A stretch of DNA of 11,327 bases from an uncultured Bacteroidota bacterium. Lineage in GTDB: Bacteria; Bacteroidota; Ignavibacteria; UBA10030; UBA8401. Positions 6,663-11,327 of the stretch are shown in pieces (within the stretch, counting starts at the first letter, position 1; every line of letters starts with the position of its first letter). The stretch is from contig CALETH010000021.1 in NCBI GenBank assembly GCA_937920105.1, forward strand, positions 1 through 11,327. The letters run 5' to 3'. The position numbers and the translations under genes were made by a program. The notes under the pieces are model-generated. The model was not told where the DNA came from and did not search any database. It was given only the letters and a program-made list of their open reading frames with translations.

Positions 6663-8435
6663 ATGTTCACAACCCTACAATCTTTTATCAATCATTTAGA
6701 AAAAAACGGCGAACTTCATCGAGTCAAAAAAGAAGTTTCCGCAGAATTAGAAATCACAGAAATTGCTACACGGGCATTAAAAGAAAATAAACCGGCAATT
6801 CTTTTTGAAAACGTACAAGGAGCAAAATATCCACTGGTGATAAATATGTTAGCAAGTGAAAAACGTATTGAACTCGCACTCGGAAAACATCCCCAACAAT
6901 TAGGTGAAGAACTTATATCTTTTATAGAAAAAAATCTTCCACCATCTCCAAAAAATCTTTTCCAAGAAAAAAAAATACTCAAACGTTTTCTCGCTTCCAG
7001 ACCAAAACAAATAAAAAATGCTTATTCACAATTATATCATGAAAATCCAAATTTTAATGAACTACCAATTTTAAAAACATGGCCTGATGATGGTGGAAAA
7101 TTTATCACGCTTCCCCAAGTTTTTACGTACGACCCTCTTACTGGAAAACGCAATGTTGGAATGTATCGCATGCATGTGTATGATGAAAAAACAACGGGCA
7201 TGCATTGGCAAATTCAAAAAGGCGGCGGATTTCATTATTTCCAATCAGAAAAAATAAACCAACCACTCGAACTCGCCGTTGCAATCGGAACAGACCCTGC
7301 ATTTCTTTTGGCAACTGTTGCAGCACTTCCTGAAGGAATTGATGAGGCAATGTTCGCCGGATTTCTTCGTGGAAAACGAACCGAATTTGCAAAAGGAAAA
7401 TCAATTTCCATCAACGTTCCAGCAAATGCAGAATTTATTTTAGAAGGAATTGTTGAACCACACAAACGAAAAATGGAAGGTCCATTTGGAGACCATTTCG
7501 GACATTATTCTAACGCAGCAGAATTTCCTATCTTCAATATTAAAACAATTACCCATTGCAAAAATCCAATTTACCCGGCAACCGTTGTTGGTATTCCACC
7601 AATGGAAGATAAATTTATTGGTGATGCAACACAGCAAATCTTGGGTCCACTTGCAAAACTTATCCACAAAGAAATAAAAGATGTCTGGGCATATTATGAA
7701 GCCGGATTTCACAATTTACTTGTTGTTTCTATTGAAGAACGTTACAAAAAAGAAGCAATGAAAACTGCTTTGGGCTTGCTTGGTACGGGACAACTTTCTC
7801 TTACAAAATGTTTAATCACTGTTTCAGAAAATGTCAATCCAAGAAATTTTAATCAAGTTTTACAAGCAATCAATAAAAATTTTGACCCGCATTTTGATTT
7901 TATTCTTATTCCAAAAGTTCCGTTAGATACTTTAGATTTTACTTCTTTCAAAATGAATTTAGGAAGTAAAATGATTCTTGATGCAACTGAAAAAAGAAAA
8001 TCCGAAAGGCCAAAAAAACGAAATACAAAAAAAATAGTAGAAACAATTCGCTTACTCCCTTCTTTTGATAGAAGAATTATTGAAGCAACATTATTAGAAG
8101 AAACATTACTTGTTGCGAAAGTAAAAAAAGACGGCAATTTGGTAAGAAAAAAAATTCTTCAACATCCAGATTTACAAGAAATAAAACTTGCAGCCATTGT
8201 GAGTGAAGATGTCAATATTCACAATCAAGAAAATACTATTTGGGGAATTTTTACTCGTTTTGATTGTGAACGTGATATTCAATTTGCAGAACAAAAACTT
8301 CTTGGCATCTCACCAATTTATAATGGAATGCTTTGTATTGATGCAACGTGGAAAAACGGTTATCCCGCACCGTTAGTGATGGATGAAAAAGTTATTAAAA
8401 AAGTTGATGAACAATGGGAAATTTATTGGAGATAA
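6663..8435 (+). CDS. UbiD-family prenylated-FMN-dependent decarboxylase, menaquinone (MqnL-like) type
   Basis: The 590-residue protein has the UbiD fold markers in order. The prFMN-binding block is NVGMYRMH (164-171, R169 the likely catalytic arginine) with GMHWQIQKGGG following. Next comes AIGTDPAFLLA, and then the catalytic loop EGPFGDHFGHYS with E272 and D277. The YPATVVGIPPMEDKFIGDA segment and a C-terminal region longer than in E. coli UbiD (about 490 residues) fit the larger menaquinone-biosynthesis decarboxylase branch. The reaction is non-oxidative removal of a ring carboxylate, here most likely from prenylated dihydroxynaphthoate. UbiX just upstream supplies the cofactor and MqnP supplies the substrate. 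It starts at ATG 6663 with no SD visible; the next gene begins 6 bases after its stop. A different aromatic acid substrate cannot be excluded without the rest of the genome. Confidence 0.9.
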   Translation: MFTTLQSFINHLEKNGELHRVKKEVSAELEITEIATRALKENKPAILFENVQGAKYPLVINMLASEKRIELALGKHPQQLGEELISFIEKNLPPSPKNLFQEKKILKRFLASRPKQIKNAYSQLYHENPNFNELPILKTWPDDGGKFITLPQVFTYDPLTGKRNVGMYRMHVYDEKTTGMHWQIQKGGGFHYFQSEKINQPLELAVAIGTDPAFLLATVAALPEGIDEAMFAGFLRGKRTEFAKGKSISINVPANAEFILEGIVEPHKRKMEGPFGDHFGHYSNAAEFPIFNIKTITHCKNPIYPATVVGIPPMEDKFIGDATQQILGPLAKLIHKEIKDVWAYYEAGFHNLLVVSIEERYKKEAMKTALGLLGTGQLSLTKCLITVSENVNPRNFNQVLQAINKNFDPHFDFILIPKVPLDTLDFTSFKMNLGSKMILDATEKRKSERPKKRNTKKIVETIRLLPSFDRRIIEATLLEETLLVAKVKKDGNLVRKKILQHPDLQEIKLAAIVSEDVNIHNQENTIWGIFTRFDCERDIQFAEQKLLGISPIYNGMLCIDATWKNGYPAPLVMDEKVIKKVDEQWEIYWR

Positions 8436-8441
8436 AAAATT

Positions 8442-9242
8442 ATGGGATTTGATTTTCACATAAATAAACCTTGGTATTTTGAGATGCAATTTCTCAATGC
8501 AAAAAATTACGTTATTCCTTTTATAGAAGAAGTTTTTCCAGTAGAAAAAGGAATGAAAGTTTTAGAAATTGGTTGTGGAGAAGGTGGTGTATTAAAAGCA
8601 TTTATAGAACACGGTTGTATTGCAACGGGTGTAGAACTTACTGAGGAAAAATTTTATCATGCAAAACAATTTCTAAAAAATGATGTAGAAAATGGTACAG
8701 TTCAACTCTTTCATAAAAATATTTACGATGTCGATTTTCAAAAAGAATTTCAACAATATTTTGATATTATTATTTTAAAAGATGTTATTGAACATATTCA
8801 TGACCAAGAAAAACTTATTTCTTTATTAAGAAAAATATTAAAACCTACCGGACAAATTTATTTCGGATTTCCACCTTGGACTATGCCTTGGGGTGGACAT
8901 CAGCAAATTTGCAAAAGCAAACTATTAATGTACTTTCCTTATATTCACCTTTTACCAATGAATTTTTACAAAAAAACTTTAGCATTATTTGGTGAAACAA
9001 AAGATACTATTGATTCATTAGCCGAAATTAAAGAAACAGGAATTTCCACAAAACGTTTTGAGCAATGTGTTCATACAACAAATTATACTATTACCAATAA
9101 AAAATTTTATTTATTGAATCCAATTTACAAGTACAAATTTAATCTCAAACCAATTACACAATTTTCACTTATTACTAAAATTCCAATTTTACGAGATTTC
9201 ATTACTACTGGAGTTTTTTATTTAATAAAATCGAAACCCTAA
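8442..9242 (+). CDS. Class I SAM-dependent methyltransferase, substrate unknown
   Basis: The 266-residue protein has a Rossmann methyltransferase core: motif I VLEIGCGEGG (40-49), the acidic end of strand 2 in GVEL (E65), and motif IV/V region FDIIILKDVIEHIHD (108-121) followed by LRKILKPTGQIYFGFPPW. After the core, residues about 143-170 contain FPPWTMPWGGHQQICKS, which probably forms the substrate lid, and a basic C-terminal half. It does not look like UbiE/MenG, the quinone ring methylase, which has a different C-terminus and signature motifs. So although it follows the menaquinone genes by only 6 bases it is not an obvious pathway step. A lipid or surface-polymer substrate would fit the ABC exporter gene 10 bases downstream, but this is inference. 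Confidence 0.85.
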   Translation: MGFDFHINKPWYFEMQFLNAKNYVIPFIEEVFPVEKGMKVLEIGCGEGGVLKAFIEHGCIATGVELTEEKFYHAKQFLKNDVENGTVQLFHKNIYDVDFQKEFQQYFDIIILKDVIEHIHDQEKLISLLRKILKPTGQIYFGFPPWTMPWGGHQQICKSKLLMYFPYIHLLPMNFYKKTLALFGETKDTIDSLAEIKETGISTKRFEQCVHTTNYTITNKKFYLLNPIYKYKFNLKPITQFSLITKIPILRDFITTGVFYLIKSKP

Positions 9243-9252
9243 AAAAGGAATT

Positions 9253-11016
9253 ATGAAACTCCTCTACACCTATCTTAAAAATTATTGGAAACTCGTCATC
9301 CTTGCATTATTTCTTGCAGCCATCAATCAAATTTTTTCTTTGTTAGACCCGCTTATTTTTCGTCATGTGATTGATGAGTATGCTACAAAATTTCAAAACT
9401 ATACCACAGAGCAATTTTTCAAAGGCGTTGGACTTCTTCTCGGAGCAGCGGTTGGTGCGGCATTTGTTTCACGCGTAGCAAAAAATTTTCAAGATTATTT
9501 CATCAATGTCATCACACAAAAACTTGGTGCACAAATTTATTCTGATGGATTGCGTCATTCACTTGAACTTCCCTATTCCGTTTTTGAAGACCAACGTAGT
9601 GGAGAAACACTTGGCAAACTTCAAAAAGTCCGTTCTGATGTGGAAAAACTTATTTCTGCTTCCATTAATGTACTTTTCACCTCACTTGTCGGAATAATTT
9701 TTGTTGTTAGTTATGCCTTTACAGTCCATTGGCTCATTGCACCAATTTATTTTTCTACCATACCAATATTAGCATTCATCAGTTCAACATTAAGTAAGAA
9801 AATTAAAATCATTCAAAAAAAAATTGTTGGTGAAACAACGGCACTCGCTGGTTCAACCACAGAATCTCTTCGCAATATTGAACTTGTAAAAAGTTTAGGA
9901 TTAGCACAGCAAGAAATTTTACGACTCAATAACACTACTGATAAAATATTACAATTAGAATTAAAAAAAGTTCGTTACATTCGCAGTCTCAGTTTTATTC
10001 AAGGAACATTTGTGAACACATTACGACAAATTATTCTATTTATTTTAATGTGGCTCATATTTAAAGATTCAATGGATGCCGGGCAGTTAGTTACCATGCA
10101 GGTATTTTCATTTTTTGTATTTGGACCATTACAGGATATTGGGAATATTATTTTATCTTATCGTGAGGCTGAAGCATCATTGAACAATTTTAGTACGCTG
10201 ATGAATAAAGTGCCGGAAGCGCATCCTGAAAATCCGGAACCACTTGGAGATATTAAATCACTTCAGTTTGAAGATGTACGTTTTCAACATAAAACAGCAA
10301 GTAATCCTGCAATCGACGGAATTAGTTTTAATGTGAAACAGGGCGAAACCATTGCATTTGTTGGACCATCAGGGTCGGGTAAAAGTACCCTGATGAAATT
10401 ATTGGTAGGCTTATATCGTCCGCAAGAAGGTAAAATATTATATAATGATATTGATGAAAATTCAATCGATTTTAATGATTTAAGAAATCAGATTGGATTT
10501 GTAACACAGGATACTCAGCTGTTTGCAGGAACAATTAAGGAGAATTTATTATTTGTAAATCCACAAGCAACAGAAGCCGACTTATTGGATGTAATGCAAA
10601 AAGCAAGTTGTAATAATTTATTGGCACGCGCAGAAAAAGGAATTGAAACTGTAATAGGTGAGGGCGGATTAAAATTATCAGGAGGAGAGAAGCAGCGTTT
10701 GAGTATAGCAAGGGCATTATTGAGGAGACCTCGTTTATTAATTTTTGATGAAGCTACTTCAGCGTTGGATTCATTAACCGAAGAAGAAATTTCGAATACC
10801 ATTAGAGACATTTCAATTCATGGTGAACAAATTACCATATTAATTGCTCACCGCTTAAGTACCATCATGCATGCCGATAGAATTTATGTACTTGAACAAG
10901 GCGAAATGGCCGAAACCGGAACCCACGATAAATTATTGGAATTAAAAGGTCTCTATTACGCTATGTGGCGCCAGCAAGTTGGCGAACGCAAAAAATTTAC
11001 ACCAACTATTGTTTAA
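9253..11016 (+). CDS. MsbA-like ABC exporter half-transporter (fused membrane and ATPase domains)
   Basis: The 587-residue protein has an N-terminal membrane domain with six helices (about 12-31, 58-76, 138-156, 158-178, 252-271, 283-301) and a C-terminal ATPase. The ATPase is complete: Walker A GPSGSGKST (371-379), Q-loop Q419, signature LSGGEKQR (475-482), Walker B LLIFDE (495-500, catalytic E500) and switch H533. It should work as a homodimer or with a partner half, exporting lipids, drugs or glycolipids from the inner membrane; the substrate cannot be read. An AAGGA lies 3 bases before ATG 9253, one of the few SD-like sites here. Odd feature: codon choice changes abruptly at about 10081 (codon 277). 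Before it Leu CTN:TTR is 26:14 and Gln CAA:CAG 13:1; after it they are 7:29 and 7:10, and AGR arginine codons appear (0 before, 6 after). This suggests a mosaic gene or assembly join. Confidence 0.92.
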   Translation: MKLLYTYLKNYWKLVILALFLAAINQIFSLLDPLIFRHVIDEYATKFQNYTTEQFFKGVGLLLGAAVGAAFVSRVAKNFQDYFINVITQKLGAQIYSDGLRHSLELPYSVFEDQRSGETLGKLQKVRSDVEKLISASINVLFTSLVGIIFVVSYAFTVHWLIAPIYFSTIPILAFISSTLSKKIKIIQKKIVGETTALAGSTTESLRNIELVKSLGLAQQEILRLNNTTDKILQLELKKVRYIRSLSFIQGTFVNTLRQIILFILMWLIFKDSMDAGQLVTMQVFSFFVFGPLQDIGNIILSYREAEASLNNFSTLMNKVPEAHPENPEPLGDIKSLQFEDVRFQHKTASNPAIDGISFNVKQGETIAFVGPSGSGKSTLMKLLVGLYRPQEGKILYNDIDENSIDFNDLRNQIGFVTQDTQLFAGTIKENLLFVNPQATEADLLDVMQKASCNNLLARAEKGIETVIGEGGLKLSGGEKQRLSIARALLRRPRLLIFDEATSALDSLTEEEISNTIRDISIHGEQITILIAHRLSTIMHADRIYVLEQGEMAETGTHDKLLELKGLYYAMWRQQVGERKKFTPTIV

Positions 11017-11085
11017 TTACATATATCACTGCTTCGCACTAAAATTTGAAGTGAGGATTTTTAATTTGTAAAATTAATAGCTTTA

Positions 11086-11170
11086 ACCGCAGAGGACGCA
11101 AAGGTTTCGCGGAGGCATTGGTTCATCTCTCTGCGCCGTCTTTGCGTCCTCTGCACCTCTACGGTGAAAC
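11086..11170. repeat. Large GC-rich palindromic intergenic repeat, possible two-way terminator
   Basis: Perfect 15-base inverted arms gcagaggacgcaaag (11089-11103) and ctttgcgtcctctgc (11140-11154) flank a 36-base centre. The centre holds weaker nested complementarity (cgcggag against ctctgcg). An alternative long pairing joins accgcagagg at the left with cctctacggt at 11157-11166 (9 of 10). This resembles the widely dispersed 'accgcagagg...cgcaaag' repeats of environmental bacterial genomes. It sits between two convergent genes, so its RNA hairpin could stop transcription from both sides, but there is no T-run. The remainder of the gap (11017-11085) is AT-rich and shows nothing else. Confidence 0.75.
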
Positions 11171-11177
11171 CCTCTCC

Positions 11178-11327
11178 TCAACTTCCCCCGACTTCTGCTT
11201 CTCGCAATTTCAAACTGTCTATCGCCAAAGCTCTGACAACAGCTTCTGCGGTGTGTTCTTTCGGCTGAATGTGAACTTCCAAGCCGTGTATTTCGGCGGC
11301 TTCGGCAGTCCTTGGGCCGATGCAAGC
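11178..11327 (-). CDS. hemD: Uroporphyrinogen-III synthase (HemD) C-terminus, N-terminus beyond the right edge
   Basis: Reading leftwards from the right edge, 49 residues precede a TGA at 11178-11180. They open with ACIGPRTAEAAEIHGLEV and continue through PKEHTAEAVVRAL. The 'IGPxTAxAAxxxGLxV ... xxTxExLVxAL' arrangement is the hallmark of the last 50 residues of HemD, which closes and inverts ring D to give uroporphyrinogen III in tetrapyrrole synthesis. Only this tail is in the window, so a stand-alone HemD cannot be told from a CobA-HemD fusion. The gene is convergent with the ABC exporter and ends just beside the palindromic repeat. GC here is about 53% (89 of 167 bases for 11161-11327), far above the rest of the window. 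Confidence 0.72.
   Translation of the reverse strand, partial: ACIGPRTAEAAEIHGLEVHIQPKEHTAEAVVRALAIDSLKLREAEVGGS

Noticed and set aside
8442..9242. Methyltransferase as MenG/UbiE
   Set aside because: Position suggests it, but length, C-terminus and motifs do not match the quinone methylase family.
11083..11325. An 80-codon minus-strand frame with a Cys/Arg-rich product (FHRRGAEDAKTAQ)
   Set aside because: Its C-terminal half is just the palindromic repeat translated, a common spurious ORF type, and its N-terminal half is an out-of-frame reading of the HemD tail.

Overview
The window is AT-rich (roughly 30-35% GC by eye) and compact. It has no tRNA, rRNA or CRISPR array that I can see. Most start codons lack a clear Shine-Dalgarno sequence. 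Combined with a UbiA/UbiX/UbiD set of the futalosine (menaquinone) type and several families of short dispersed repeats, this suggests an uncultured or environmental Bacteroidota/Ignavibacteriota/Chlorobiota-type bacterium. That placement is an inference from style, not from a marker gene.

Layout. Positions 1-5089 are read leftwards. In order of transcription they hold a DprE1-like FAD oxidase (5089-3776), a DprE2-like short-chain reductase (3667-2936), a 10-helix EamA/DMT transporter (2920-2069), and the N-terminal two thirds of a type IIG (Eco57I-like) restriction-modification enzyme that runs off the left edge (2061-1). DprE1 and DprE2 together are known in actinobacteria to epimerise polyprenyl-phosphoryl-ribose to the arabinose form, so this block probably makes a lipid-linked pentose. 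The transporter may handle that product or something unrelated.

Positions 5208-11016 are read rightwards as a tight run. It contains a UbiA-type prenyltransferase (probably MqnP), a UbiX flavin prenyltransferase overlapping it by 4 bases, a UbiD-family decarboxylase of about 590 residues (menaquinone type), a SAM-dependent methyltransferase of unknown substrate, and an MsbA-like ABC exporter half-transporter. The first three form a coherent late menaquinone module: UbiA prenylates the naphthoate, UbiX makes prenylated FMN, and the UbiD-like enzyme uses that cofactor to decarboxylate. At the right edge (11178-11327, leftward) is the C-terminus of what looks like uroporphyrinogen-III synthase (HemD), convergent with the ABC gene and separated from it by a large GC-rich palindromic repeat.

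Main points of interest: two unrelated palindromic intergenic-type repeats sit in frame inside the restriction-modification gene, in linkers on either side of the SAM-binding motif. The same gene drops sharply in GC just after its NPPY motif. The ABC transporter changes codon dialect abruptly near 10081, as if its membrane and ATPase parts had different histories (or the assembly is chimeric). A complete DprE1/DprE2 pair appears in a non-actinobacterial setting, with alanine at the position matching the benzothiazinone-target cysteine. GC jumps to about 53% at the right-hand end.
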